The position numbers and the translations under genes were made by a program. A stretch of DNA of 64,000 bases, taken from positions 1,726,001-1,790,000 of the forward strand of contig NZ_CP091110.1 of assembly GCF_021560175.1 (NCBI RefSeq), read 5' to 3'. The notes under the pieces were generated by a model. That model worked only from the letters and a program-made list of their open reading frames with translations. It was not told the DNA's origin and made no database searches. Below, piece after piece: positions 1 through 7,434 of the stretch; the first letter of the stretch is position 1; every line of letters begins with the position of its first letter. The stretch comes from Neobacillus drentensis (GTDB taxonomy: Bacteria; Bacillota; Bacilli; Bacillales; Cytobacillaceae).

Positions 1-129
1 GTCATGAAAATTCTCCAAGAGATTATTTTTGCCGTTGTTTTAGGACAAGTATTTTTTGAGTGGTATCGCAACGATCAGGAAGAATCAGAACGTGAAATGA
101 AAAAACATCAATTAAATCCTACTCACTAA
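1..129 (+). CDS. ctaG: C-terminal end of a CtaG-like cytochrome c oxidase assembly membrane protein (partial)
   Basis: An open frame enters from the left edge and stops at 127-129. The 42 visible residues have a hydrophobic stretch (FAVVLGQVFF) followed by a charged tail rich in Glu, Lys and Asn, as expected for the last membrane helix and cytoplasmic tail of CtaG, a caa3 oxidase assembly factor. The assignment rests partly on context: in Bacillus, ctaG lies just before the ylb genes, and a DUF420 gene follows here. A separate small protein starting at the ATG at 4 cannot be excluded, because the sequence upstream is not in the window. Confidence 0.55.
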   Translation, partial: VMKILQEIIFAVVLGQVFFEWYRNDQEESEREMKKHQLNPTH

Positions 130-156
130 AACCTCCCTTCATATGGGGGTTTTTTA
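129..156 (+). terminator. Rho-independent terminator after ctaG
   Basis: The stem AACCTCCC / GGGGGTT has a short loop and is followed by a run of T. It starts directly after the stop codon of the upstream frame. Confidence 0.85.
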
Positions 157-167
157 TTGAGTATTAA

Positions 168-205
168 TTGAAATGAGTTGGGAACTACTCTAAAATAAGG
201 GTAGT
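168..205 (+). promoter_or_regulatory. Sigma-A-type promoter with an overlapping dyad, for the DUF420 gene
   Basis: A TTGAAA box (168-173) and a TAAAAT box (191-196) are separated by 17 bp. An interrupted palindrome, ACTACTCT-N6-AGGGTAGT (184-205, one mismatch between arms), covers the -10 box. It could be an operator. The promoter call is from box match and spacing only; the operator is inference. Confidence 0.5.
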
Positions 206-228
206 ACATTTAGAAGAGAGGATCTACG

Positions 229-693
229 ATGAATTCCTTACCCATATTACCTACCATAAGTACGTCTTTTATTGTTTTAAGTGCTATTACGGTTGCCATT
301 GGCTGGTACCAAATAAAACAAAGAAAAATTGATGCCCATAAAAAGACCATGTTTACTGCTGGGATTTTTGCCCTTATCTTTTTTATCATTTATGCCACAA
401 GAACCATTTTTATCGGAAACACTTCTTTTGGCGGACCAGCAGATATAAAAATTTATTACACGATTTTTCTTGTTTTTCATATTACATTAGCAACAGTAGG
501 AGCAGTCTTTGGCATCATTTCTTTATTAACAGGATATAAAAACAACCTGCCCATTCATCGTAAGCTAGGACCGATAACCAGTTTTATCTGGTTTTTTACA
601 GCAATAACGGGAGTGGCTGTTTACTTATTGTTATATGTTTTTTATAAAGGCGGAGAGACAACATCAATGATTAAAGCAATTCTTGGATTATAA
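229..693 (+). CDS. ctaM: DUF420 family membrane protein (CtaM/YozB-type oxidase maturation factor)
   Basis: 154 residues with about four membrane helices (roughly 5-27, 40-61, 73-100, 114-139) and short loops. His37, a His near residue 84 and one near 109 lie close to membrane boundaries. The pattern fits the DUF420 family. The Staphylococcus member CtaM is needed for activity of a heme-A-type quinol oxidase, and B. subtilis YozB is the Bacillus homologue. Position next to a CtaG tail supports a role in terminal oxidase maturation. The start is the ATG at 229 behind GAGAGG. It has its own promoter with a dyad and appears to be a single-gene unit. The family call is good; the exact function is inferred from homologues. 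Confidence 0.72.
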   Translation: MNSLPILPTISTSFIVLSAITVAIGWYQIKQRKIDAHKKTMFTAGIFALIFFIIYATRTIFIGNTSFGGPADIKIYYTIFLVFHITLATVGAVFGIISLLTGYKNNLPIHRKLGPITSFIWFFTAITGVAVYLLLYVFYKGGETTSMIKAILGL

Positions 694-812
694 ACAAACT
701 CCAAGAGCACTTTGCTTAAAGACTAGCTGAATATCATGCTTAAAAATATAGGTGCTATCATCAGGGGTACTGATAAACCTTCGGTTTATTAAGAATCTTA
801 AAGTAACACCAA

Positions 813-857
813 AAAAGGTATAATTCTCTTAAATCATGAGAAATTATACCTTTTAAA
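813..857. terminator. Long inverted repeat, probable bidirectional terminator
   Basis: AAAAGGTATAATTCTC is followed by a 9-nt loop and its complement, with one bulged A, then TTTT. The left side has an A run and the right side a T run, so it could end transcription in both directions. It lies 120 bp after the DUF420 gene. Confidence 0.6.
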
Positions 858-878
858 TTTAGACTAAGTAAAAGAACC

Positions 879-1014
879 CTGTTGATTGGAGCGGAAGGCG
901 GCGGAGACTCCTGCGGGAGTACGGGACAGGGGAGACCCCGCAGGCGCTAAAGCGCCGAGGAGGCTCCCCGGCACGCCCGCGGAAAGCGAAGTCGCCTGGA
1001 GCGGAAGTCAACAG
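879..1014. repeat. Bacillaceae interspersed palindromic repeat, full-length copy (about 136 bp)
   Basis: The ends are the inverted repeats CTGTTGATT and a TCAACAG terminus, with GGAGCGGAA modules next to both. The interior is GC-rich and self-complementary (for example GGCGCTAAAGCGCC). It is far more GC-rich than the flanks. A shorter copy with the same ends lies at 28119-28165. From memory, this GTTGATTGGAGCGGAA type of repeat is present in many copies in Bacillaceae genomes. The apparent reading frame at 886-1098 lies inside it and is not a gene. Confidence 0.85.
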
Positions 1015-1154
1015 CCAAATTACATACACAACTCACATTTAAGGCATTTTTTCAGTGCCCTTGCTGTCATTAGCGTCTTTTTTTTACATCAATCTTAGTT
1101 ATCTGAATACTAGAAAAATGAGAATTCATTAGAAATCCATATGGAGGAAGATAA

Positions 1155-2330
1155 ATGGAGATTAAAATACTTAGTGAAAACGATTATTTAGAGACATTAC
1201 GACTATCTGAGTATGCGTTTCAGTATCATGTCCCCGAAGAAAAGATTCCTAGCAGATTAGAAAAGTTAAAATCTCATAAATTATTAGGCATAAAAGAAGA
1301 AAATGTTCTTGCAGCCAAATTACATATCATTCCTCTCGCAGTTCATATGAATGGTGATGAGTGGAAAATGGGGGGGATCGCCGGGGTTGCTACCTTTCCA
1401 GAATATAGACGGAGTGGATATGTTAAATCTTTACTAATAGAAGCATTATCACAGATGAGTCAAGATGGGCAAATTGTTTCTCTATTAGCCCCATTTGATT
1501 TTGCCTTTTATCGTAAATTTGGCTGGGAAATTTTAAGTGATGTTAAGAGAGTAACAATTGAAAAAGTAAATCTTCAATTCCTCAACCTACAGCCAGGGTC
1601 GATTAAAAGATATGCTAAATCTAACCACCATGATGATATAGAGGAAATTTATCGAAAGTATAGCCAGAACTATATGGGACTGCTTGTTCGTAGCACGGAC
1701 TGGTGGAAGGAACATGTTTATGATGAACAATCACATGCGGCGGTTTACTACAATTCCGCTAAAGAGGCAAGAGGATATATTTTATATACTATAAATGATA
1801 GAAAAATGGATATTCAAGAAGTAGTTGTACTAGACCAGGAAGCAAGAGTGGGATTGTGGAATCTTATCTGTCAGCACGATTCAATGGTCGATCGTGTTAC
1901 TGTAAACTTGCCAGCACATGATCCGTTTTCCTATTTCTTAAATCAGCCGAAATTAAAGACCGAGGTAATGCCATATTTTATGTGTCGAATTGTTAAGGCA
2001 AAAGAATGTTTAGAGAGGTTTCCGTTTGATCGGAAAGCAGAGCCTATTTTTCTTCATCTAGAGGACCCTTTTGCTGTGTGGAATAACGGAAGCTATCTTA
2101 TTGGTAATGGTGAAGTGAAGGAATATAAAGCGAAGCAGGGAAGCCAGTGTGTCAACCCGCCCAAGAAGGGGATCCGTTTGACCATCAATGAATTATCTGC
2201 GATTCTCTTTGGCTATAAAAGGCCTGTTGAGCTCTTTGAATTGGGATTAATAAAGGGGGCAAAACAGGAAATTAACCAATTTGAAACGATGATCCCACAA
2301 CTAAAATCTGCATTCTATGACTTTTTCTAA
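1155..2330 (+). CDS. Eis-like GNAT N-acetyltransferase with C-terminal SCP2-like domain
   Basis: 391 residues, the usual length for the Eis/enhanced-intracellular-survival type family: an N-terminal GNAT domain (about 1-150), a second GNAT-like domain (about 150-285) and a sterol-carrier-like domain (about 290-391). The acetyl-CoA loop appears as FPEYRRSGYVKSLL near residue 90, with hydrophobic GGIAGVATFP before it. The protein ends in DFF; in Mycobacterium Eis the terminal Phe carboxylate takes part in catalysis, so the aromatic C-terminus may matter. The start is the ATG at 1155 after GGAGG. It stands alone between a repeat and a hairpin. The substrate cannot be told; peptide, polyamine or aminoglycoside amines are possible. 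Confidence 0.8.
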   Translation: MEIKILSENDYLETLRLSEYAFQYHVPEEKIPSRLEKLKSHKLLGIKEENVLAAKLHIIPLAVHMNGDEWKMGGIAGVATFPEYRRSGYVKSLLIEALSQMSQDGQIVSLLAPFDFAFYRKFGWEILSDVKRVTIEKVNLQFLNLQPGSIKRYAKSNHHDDIEEIYRKYSQNYMGLLVRSTDWWKEHVYDEQSHAAVYYNSAKEARGYILYTINDRKMDIQEVVVLDQEARVGLWNLICQHDSMVDRVTVNLPAHDPFSYFLNQPKLKTEVMPYFMCRIVKAKECLERFPFDRKAEPIFLHLEDPFAVWNNGSYLIGNGEVKEYKAKQGSQCVNPPKKGIRLTINELSAILFGYKRPVELFELGLIKGAKQEINQFETMIPQLKSAFYDFF

Positions 2331-2346
2331 TCGAAAGAAAAGAACA

Positions 2347-2372
2347 AGGCGCATGAAACATTTCATGCGCCT
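2347..2372. terminator. Hairpin between convergent genes, possible terminator
   Basis: AGGCGCATGAAA pairs with TTCATGCGCCT across a very short loop. There is no clean T run on the + side; the - side is T-rich. It probably separates the rightward acetyltransferase gene from the leftward ylbA. Confidence 0.6.
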
Positions 2373-2380
2373 GTTGGACT

Positions 2381-2740
2381 TTAAATTGCAAATTGACTGA
2401 TTTCTTCTGTCACGTTTTCAATGATTTTTTTACATTGATTAACAAGGGAAGCAGGGAAGTTTTCCCCCTCACCATATTCCACTCCGTGAGGATAATAATG
2501 CTTTCCTAAAAGTGGTGTCAGCAATTGAATCGTTGCCTTAAACGTGTCCACATCGCCTTCAGTCGCTAAGCCTTGAACGCGAAGATAGAAAATGCCTTCT
2601 TTTAGCTCGAATTTTCGGTCATATGTAACTCGGTCATAATCCCATTGACCGGCCCGGACTAAACCATATTCATGCATTACGTCATCTAAACGGTTTATGT
2701 CCGCTTTTAATTTCTCAATTCCAGTATTCTCGAACTTCAT
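2381..2740 (-). CDS. ylbA: YugN-family protein YlbA
   Basis: 119 residues, soluble, no signal peptide or membrane helix. Sequence character and position (between the cta region and ylbB) match B. subtilis YlbA, a member of the YugN-like family of unknown function. The start is ATG with a GGAGG-type site upstream on the minus strand (complement of CCTCC near 2750). It is convergent with the acetyltransferase gene and divergent from ylbB. No catalytic motif is recognisable. Confidence 0.75.
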   Translation of the reverse strand: MKFENTGIEKLKADINRLDDVMHEYGLVRAGQWDYDRVTYDRKFELKEGIFYLRVQGLATEGDVDTFKATIQLLTPLLGKHYYPHGVEYGEGENFPASLVNQCKKIIENVTEEISQFAI

Positions 2741-2934
2741 CCTAAATCCCTCCTAAAAACAGTTGCCATGCCCCTATGTTCCTAAATTGGTATTGAAGCA
2801 AAATATAATTCATTTTAATAATAGTTGAATTTGTAACAACTTGCAATGAATAGATTTGAGCGAATAAAACCGTTTGCATTGGTAAACCCTAAACTATTGA
2901 AAAGGGTATAAAAATACTTTTGGAGGAAATAATC

Positions 2935-3369
2935 ATGGAAAAAATACGTGACATTATGACAGATGAGGTAGAATGTTGTACTTTATTAGATAATATTTTT
3001 GAGGTTGCTGTGAAAATGAAGGAGCTAAACGTTGGAGCGATACCAATTGTTGATAAGGAAAAAATAGTCGGCATGATAACAGATCGTGATATTGTTATAA
3101 GAGGGGTAGCTGAAAAACATCCTGGGTCTACAAAAGTAGAAGATATCATGAGTAAAGAATTGATATCAGTGAGTCCAGACGCTTCCTCAAGGGAAGCAGC
3201 AAAACTAATGGCTGATCATCAAATTCGCCGATTACCTGTAGTAGAAAATGAAAAATTAATAGGGATTGTATCTCTTGGAGATTTTGCCATTCGTGAGCTG
3301 ACAGATGACCAGGCAAAAGAAGCCCTAAGTGAAATTTCAGAACAGAATTACAATGACGTACAGCATTAG
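2935..3369 (+). CDS. ylbB: Tandem CBS-domain protein YlbB
   Basis: 144 residues made almost wholly of two CBS domains (about 5-60 and 68-125). Each carries the typical VGAIPIVD / IVGMITDRDIV and IRRLPVVE / LIGIVSLGDFA core. CBS pairs bind adenosine nucleotides or similar ligands and sense energy state; no effector domain is attached. The start is the ATG at 2935, 8 nt after GGAGG. The TTG at 2920 is in frame but lies upstream of the ribosome binding site. B. subtilis YlbB is of similar length and sits in the same place. Confidence 0.85.
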   Translation: MEKIRDIMTDEVECCTLLDNIFEVAVKMKELNVGAIPIVDKEKIVGMITDRDIVIRGVAEKHPGSTKVEDIMSKELISVSPDASSREAAKLMADHQIRRLPVVENEKLIGIVSLGDFAIRELTDDQAKEALSEISEQNYNDVQH

Positions 3370-3397
3370 AAATTTAGATTATTATTAATGACCATTT

Positions 3398-3430
3398 GAA
3401 ACAGGTACATGATGTGCCTGTTTTATTTTT
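3398..3430 (+). terminator. Rho-independent terminator after ylbB
   Basis: The hairpin AAACAGG...CCTGTTT has a small loop and is followed by TTATTTTT. Confidence 0.8.
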
Positions 3431-3542
3431 AATCAGGTAATAAATCGGAGATTATTGCTTATTACTCTTACTAAACAGGATATAAATGATATAATTGTTT
3501 AATCAAAACATATAATGATAGAAATTGTTATAGAGAGGGTGA

Positions 3543-4625
3543 GTGCGTCTGCGTACTCTAAGCAGAATCTTAATACTCTCAGTTGTTTTCCTAACAATTG
3601 GTTTTTACATTAGTATAAATGGAAAAAATGATGATAGTAAAGTACTGATTAAGGAAGATCATACGTCAGAGATGAAACAATCTACGCCACAGGATGCTGA
3701 TAAAACAAATGGGAGTACATCACCATTGGAAAAGCCAAAGGAAGGTTTAGCTCTTTTAATCGGACAAGATGTTTCTAATCTCGAAAAAGAGTATGGAACA
3801 CCGATAAGAATTGACGAATCGATGTATGGCTATCAATGGTATATTTATAATCAAAGCGACAGCCGTTACTTACAAGTAGGAGTTGAAAATAATCGGGTTG
3901 TCACTATTTTTGCATTAGGGGAAAGTTTAGATGTTGCCCCCTTTGAAATTGGCCAGCCTGTCGAAGAAATATTTAATACGCAATTCTTTGATACGAATAT
4001 TAATCTTAAAGTAAATGGGAATACTTATCGTTTTGAATTGAATGATACGGATTTAAATCTTCGTCCAATGGTTCGAATGGGGGATATTTATGTCCAATTA
4101 TATATAGATAAGTTTACTGGTAATCTTTCAAGTGTGCGTTTTCTCGATGCTGAAACCTTGGTTAAACAACGTCCATATGAACTGGTTTATCGCGGCCAGC
4201 TCATCACGCCACCTGCACTTGATGAAAATAAGATGGAATTAGTAGAACAAAGTACAGAACAAGAAATTTTTGATATTACTAATGCTTTAAGAATTAGGCA
4301 CAAAGTAAAACCCTTGGTCTGGGATGAAAAAACTGCTGAGGTTGCCTTTGAACATAGCAGGGACATGGCTCAAAACAATGATTTTTCCCATACGTCAAAG
4401 AAATTTGGTGATTTGGCCAATCGCCTAAAAACAGCTCGAGTTGCCTATCAAAATGCCGGGGAAAATATTGCTGCAAACTACACTGATGGACCTGCAGTAG
4501 TAGAGGGCTGGCTTAATAGTAAGGGACATCGAGATTCATTATTAAATAAAGAATTCTCTCATCTTGGTGTGGGTGTCTATGAAAAATATTATACACAAAA
4601 CTTTATCCGCAAAACAGCGGAATAA
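3543..4625 (+). CDS. ylbC: CAP-domain (SCP/PR-1) exported protein YlbC
   Basis: 360 residues: an N-terminal hydrophobic anchor or signal (about 8-26), a CAP-associated N-domain (about 65-205, with LIGQDVSNLEKEYGTP and GYQWYIYN) and a C-terminal CAP domain (about 235-355). The CAP signatures are present: HSRDMAQNNDFSH, AGENIA and GWLNSKGHRDSLL. The likely place of action is outside the membrane; the biochemical role is unknown. The start is the GTG at 3543 behind GAGAGGGTG. It ends in a terminator shared with the convergent gene. It matches B. subtilis YlbC in domain order and location. Confidence 0.85.
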   Translation: MRLRTLSRILILSVVFLTIGFYISINGKNDDSKVLIKEDHTSEMKQSTPQDADKTNGSTSPLEKPKEGLALLIGQDVSNLEKEYGTPIRIDESMYGYQWYIYNQSDSRYLQVGVENNRVVTIFALGESLDVAPFEIGQPVEEIFNTQFFDTNINLKVNGNTYRFELNDTDLNLRPMVRMGDIYVQLYIDKFTGNLSSVRFLDAETLVKQRPYELVYRGQLITPPALDENKMELVEQSTEQEIFDITNALRIRHKVKPLVWDEKTAEVAFEHSRDMAQNNDFSHTSKKFGDLANRLKTARVAYQNAGENIAANYTDGPAVVEGWLNSKGHRDSLLNKEFSHLGVGVYEKYYTQNFIRKTAE

Positions 4626-4627
4626 AT

Positions 4628-4660
4628 TGAAAGAGGTGACAATGTCACCTCTTTTCAATT
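4628..4660. terminator. Bidirectional terminator between convergent genes
   Basis: GAAAGAGGTGAC / GTCACCTCTTTT with a 2-4 nt loop and a T run on each strand. The stop codon of the leftward gene (4645-4647) lies inside the right arm. Confidence 0.85.
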
Positions 4661-5004
4661 TCCCAGTAAGTAAATAAAAAATGGCTTTTTTCCCAACTGC
4701 CATATAAGCGAACGGTTTCTCCGACTGTAAATGTGTCTTTTTTTGCGTCTGAAGTAAGGGGAGTAGTCTTATACGCAAGGATCACCCTATTGGAGGATTG
4801 AAGTTTAATGCTCTGAACCAAGACATACCGGTCATAATAGAACCGCTGCTTCTCTTCGGTGCTTTCGATTATCTCGCCTGTTACGACTGATTCCTGACGA
4901 ACGTCTCCAGCCTTAAGCCATTTTCTATTTTGCTCTTTTCTATCTTTCCTCGTTACCCAAAAAAAGTACAGACATATAATCGGGATCACTATGGCGGTAA
5001 CCAT
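4645..5004 (-). CDS. Small membrane-anchored protein of unknown function
   Basis: 119 residues. The N-terminus (VTAIVIPIICLYFFWV) is a single membrane helix followed by a positive patch (RKDRKEQNRK), so the rest is predicted cytoplasmic. The remainder is beta-rich, with repeated V/Y alternation, and could be a small beta-barrel. I do not recognise the family. The start is ATG, with an AGGGGAGG site overlapping the stop of the upstream thioesterase gene. The 18-nt gap suggests a two-gene leftward operon. I do not recall a counterpart at this place in B. subtilis. Confidence 0.65.
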   Translation of the reverse strand: MVTAIVIPIICLYFFWVTRKDRKEQNRKWLKAGDVRQESVVTGEIIESTEEKQRFYYDRYVLVQSIKLQSSNRVILAYKTTPLTSDAKKDTFTVGETVRLYGSWEKSHFLFTYWEIEKR

Positions 5005-5022
5005 CTCGATTAAACGCCTCCC

Positions 5023-5508
5023 CTATCCTTTTTTTATGATAAAAAAAGTGCCAGTGGCATAGGCTATTTTTTTTCCATCACTGCGGAAGGCCTCACCAGA
5101 AATGACCATTGTTTTCGTGCCTTTATGAATAACCTCAGCTTTGCAGCGAAGTGTTTCACCAATACCCGGTGCTATATAATGAATATTTAATTGATTTGTT
5201 ACGGCACCATATCCTTCCGGCACCAGACGATTAACCAGAACCCCCATAGAAGTATCGAGAACCGTTGCGGTAATTCCTCCATGAACAATGTTTAGGTTAT
5301 TATAAATAACCGGACTAATGGGAATCGTAATTTCATAGCATTCATTCTCAAAGCTTGTTTCCATATGCAAGATTCCATCAATATAAGTACGTCGATTACC
5401 TTTTATCTTATTTTGTACACCTTCAAGTAGATGCTTGATTACACCGAGGTCTTCCTCAGACCCATTTTGGAGAATGGATTCTAATAAATCTCGTAGTTCT
5501 TCCTTCAT
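5023..5508 (-). CDS. PaaI-type hotdog-fold thioesterase
   Basis: 161 residues. The hotdog domain (about 48-160) contains the N...NIVHGGITATVLDTSMG stretch, with the HGG motif and the Asp used for thioester hydrolysis in PaaI-like acyl-CoA thioesterases, then QLNIHYIAPG and the closing strand YATGTFFII. The N-terminal 45 residues are helical and may help oligomerisation. The start is ATG after AGAGGT. It is first in a leftward pair with the small membrane protein and divergent from ylbD. The acyl substrate is unknown. Confidence 0.82.
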   Translation of the reverse strand: MKEELRDLLESILQNGSEEDLGVIKHLLEGVQNKIKGNRRTYIDGILHMETSFENECYEITIPISPVIYNNLNIVHGGITATVLDTSMGVLVNRLVPEGYGAVTNQLNIHYIAPGIGETLRCKAEVIHKGTKTMVISGEAFRSDGKKIAYATGTFFIIKKG

Positions 5509-5656
5509 ATTTTTACCTCTTTCATATCTTTATCTCTTGCCATCTTACCACTAAGAAGAAGATTAATAAATTAATTAACTGTGAAGGCATTTCACATTTC
5601 TTCTTTTCCTACATATTGTATTATTGGCGATTAATATGGGCAGAGGTGAGAATAAA

Positions 5657-6070
5657 ATGACGCAAAAGAAATTGCATCCTTCCGTGCTCCAATTTAAAGA
5701 ATTTGTAAAGAACAATCCGCACATTATTAAGGAAGTTCGGAGTGGAAAGGCGACTTGGCAGGAATTATATGAGGATTGGTATTTGTTAGGGGAAGAAGAT
5801 ACCCGCTGGCAGACGATGGGTGCTGAGAAGGAACCAGAATCTAAAACAGACCAAGAGTCTAAAAATGATTGGTTATCCAATATCATGGGAATGGTGAAAA
5901 AAATGGACCCAAATCAAATGCAAGGCCATATAAATAACTTAAGTCAAGCTTTAGGGGCGATCCAAGGCGTTATATCCCAATTTCAAGGTGGTAATGTAAA
6001 CAACTCTGTTTCAGGATCATTAAAGCCGCAAGAAGGACCGAAGCATCCATTTGCTTTTCGAAAAGACTAA
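5657..6070 (+). CDS. ylbD: YlbD-family (putative spore coat) protein
   Basis: 137 residues. The helical N-terminus (LHPSVLQFKEFVKNNPHIIKEVRSG, WQELYEDWYLLGEED) is the YlbD signature. It is followed by an acidic linker and a Gln/Asn/Gly-rich stretch with a repeat-like DPNQMQGHINNLSQAL, and it ends PFAFRKD. The family is annotated as putative coat protein; direct evidence is limited. The start is the ATG at 5657 behind AGAGGTGAG; an in-frame ATG at 5624 has no ribosome binding site. It is followed 20 nt later by ylbE, so the two are probably co-transcribed. Confidence 0.82.
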   Translation: MTQKKLHPSVLQFKEFVKNNPHIIKEVRSGKATWQELYEDWYLLGEEDTRWQTMGAEKEPESKTDQESKNDWLSNIMGMVKKMDPNQMQGHINNLSQALGAIQGVISQFQGGNVNNSVSGSLKPQEGPKHPFAFRKD

Positions 6071-6090
6071 ATGGAAGGGACCCATACACG

Positions 6091-6330
6091 ATGCGTAGAG
6101 ATGTACTAGATTATTTGGAACGTCAAAAGGATTTAAAACAATTCATACGAGAACAGCCGCTATGGTATAGAAAGCTTACAAGAAACCCTTATGATTTACA
6201 AGCACTCGAAGTTGCTTCGTTACACTATTATAAAAAGACAATCCCCGATCATGTAGAGAAATTTTCAAATAGTGTTCAAATGGCTTCGATGATGTATCAT
6301 ATGTTTCAGGCGATGAAAACGCAAAGTTAA
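6091..6330 (+). CDS. ylbE: YlbE-like small protein
   Basis: 79 residues with the family core RREDPLWYRKLTRNP-like sequence (here IREQPLWYRKLTRNPYDLQALE) and a helical C-terminus (SVQMASMMYHMFQAMKT). Unknown function, conserved after ylbD in Bacilli. The start is the ATG at 6091 behind GGAAGGGA. It is the last gene before a terminator. Confidence 0.82.
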   Translation: MRRDVLDYLERQKDLKQFIREQPLWYRKLTRNPYDLQALEVASLHYYKKTIPDHVEKFSNSVQMASMMYHMFQAMKTQS

Positions 6331-6366
6331 AAAAAGACCACAGTGTTCAATTGTGGCCTTTTTTTA
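6331..6366 (+). terminator. Rho-independent terminator after ylbE
   Basis: GACCACAG pairs with TTGTGGCC around a short loop and is followed by seven T. A runs on the left could allow bidirectional use. Confidence 0.8.
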
Positions 6367-6528
6367 TGCCTTCGCATTTATTAATAGGGGGGTCATAAAA
6401 CTCGGAAGTTGGTTTCTGCTTAGGCCGTTAGGCTAATCAAAAGATGAATGGTAAATATCCCTTGGGTAGCAGGAATTTTCGCTTTCTTCTTGTATATATG
6501 TTAAAATATCCTTGGAGGTGGGCGAAAA

Positions 6529-6960
6529 GTGCTTGCTACTTTAGAAAGAATTGAACTATTAGAATACGCCGAAGATTTAGCCAAGATGGTCTTAACGTCT
6601 GATATAGCAGAACAATATCAGATTAGTTTATATAAAATGCAAAACAATAAAGAAACACAACGGAAAATCAATCGTTTTGCCAGCCTAAAAGAACTTTATG
6701 AGGAAGTTCAGCGGTTCGGTAAATACCATCCAGATTATAAAAGAGTGATGCTGCAAATTCGCGAGGCGAAACGGGAAATGGATTTGGACCCGCTTGTTGC
6801 AGATTTTAAGCTGGCTGAAAATGATTTGCAAACTCTCCTAGATGAGATTAGTAAATCCATTGGGGGAGCCGTATCAGAACATATTAAAGTGCCTAGTGGT
6901 AACCCATTTTTTGAAACGGGTCATAGCTGTGGCACGGGTGGAAGCTGCGGATGCAGTTAA
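6529..6960 (+). CDS. ricF: RicF (YlbF), subunit of the Ric (Y) complex
   Basis: 143 residues, mostly helical, ending in a Cys-rich tail with Cys134, Cys140 and Cys142. In B. subtilis, RicF (YlbF), RicA (YmcA) and RicT (YaaT) form a complex carrying iron-sulfur clusters. It assists RNase Y in processing polycistronic mRNA and is needed for sporulation, competence and biofilm formation. The tail cysteines fit cluster ligands. The start is the GTG at 6529, 8 nt after GGAGGTG. It has its own terminator and is probably monocistronic. About 160 bp upstream hold no gene that I can see. Confidence 0.88.
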   Translation: MLATLERIELLEYAEDLAKMVLTSDIAEQYQISLYKMQNNKETQRKINRFASLKELYEEVQRFGKYHPDYKRVMLQIREAKREMDLDPLVADFKLAENDLQTLLDEISKSIGGAVSEHIKVPSGNPFFETGHSCGTGGSCGCS

Positions 6961-6965
6961 GAAGG

Positions 6966-6994
6966 AATCAGCTTTTCGTTAAGCTGATTTTTTC
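6966..6994 (+). terminator. Rho-independent terminator after ricF
   Basis: AATCAGCTT / AAGCTGATT with a 5-nt loop, then a T run. Confidence 0.85.
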
Positions 6995-7103
6995 ATTCTT
7001 TTAAGCATATTATGATAATAAGAGCTAAAGTTTGAATTGAAAAAATACGTTTTGATGTGCTAGACTTATTTTAAATGATGGTTTTGCTGAAGGGGAATAT
7101 ACA

Positions 7104-7379
7104 ATGTTTGTTCAAAGACAAGGATTAGTAGTTTGGCTGTACTCTTTAAAACAAGCCAAAATGCTTAGGCGTTTCGGTAACGTTCATTATGTCTCAAAAA
7201 AGTTAAAATATGTTGTCTTATATTGTAATCAGGATGAAGTAGAAGGGATTATGGATAAGTTAAATTCCTTTTCGTTTGTGAAAAAAGTAGAACCTTCCTA
7301 TAAACCATTCTTGAGAATGGAATACGAGAATTCTGCCCCGGATAAAGCCAAGGAATATGATTACAAAATGGGAATTTAA
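7104..7379 (+). CDS. ylbG: YlbG, DUF2129 small cytosolic protein
   Basis: 91 residues, basic. The N-terminal core ([35 protein letters not shown]) and the later [12 protein letters not shown] are the DUF2129/YlbG pattern, a short ferredoxin-like fold of unknown function, conserved next to ylbF in Bacilli. The ATG at 7104 follows AAGGGGAA. Terminated at 7379-7407. Confidence 0.82.
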   Translation: MFVQRQGLVVWLYSLKQAKMLRRFGNVHYVSKKLKYVVLYCNQDEVEGIMDKLNSFSFVKKVEPSYKPFLRMEYENSAPDKAKEYDYKMGI

Positions 7380-7407
7380 AAGGTGAGGGATGGTCCCTCA
7401 CCTTTTT
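7379..7407 (+). terminator. Rho-independent terminator after ylbG
   Basis: AAAGGTGAGGGA / TCCCTCACCTTTTT with a tight loop and T run, beginning at the ylbG stop codon. Confidence 0.85.
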
Positions 7408-7434
7408 GCTGTCTGAGCTCTGCCCTTACAATCT

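Noticed and set aside
694..812. Small hairpin ATAAACC-TTC-GGTTTAT after the DUF420 gene
   Set aside because: No T run and a weak AT stem; the larger inverted repeat at 813-857 is the better terminator candidate.
886..1098. 70-codon open frame rich in Arg, Ala and Pro
   Set aside because: It lies inside the GC-rich palindromic repeat at 879-1014, has no ribosome binding site, and its frame is a by-product of the repeat.
2866..2880. cre-like TAAAACCGTTTGCA upstream of ylbB
   Set aside because: Three mismatches at conserved positions and no metabolic reason for CcpA control of a lone CBS protein.
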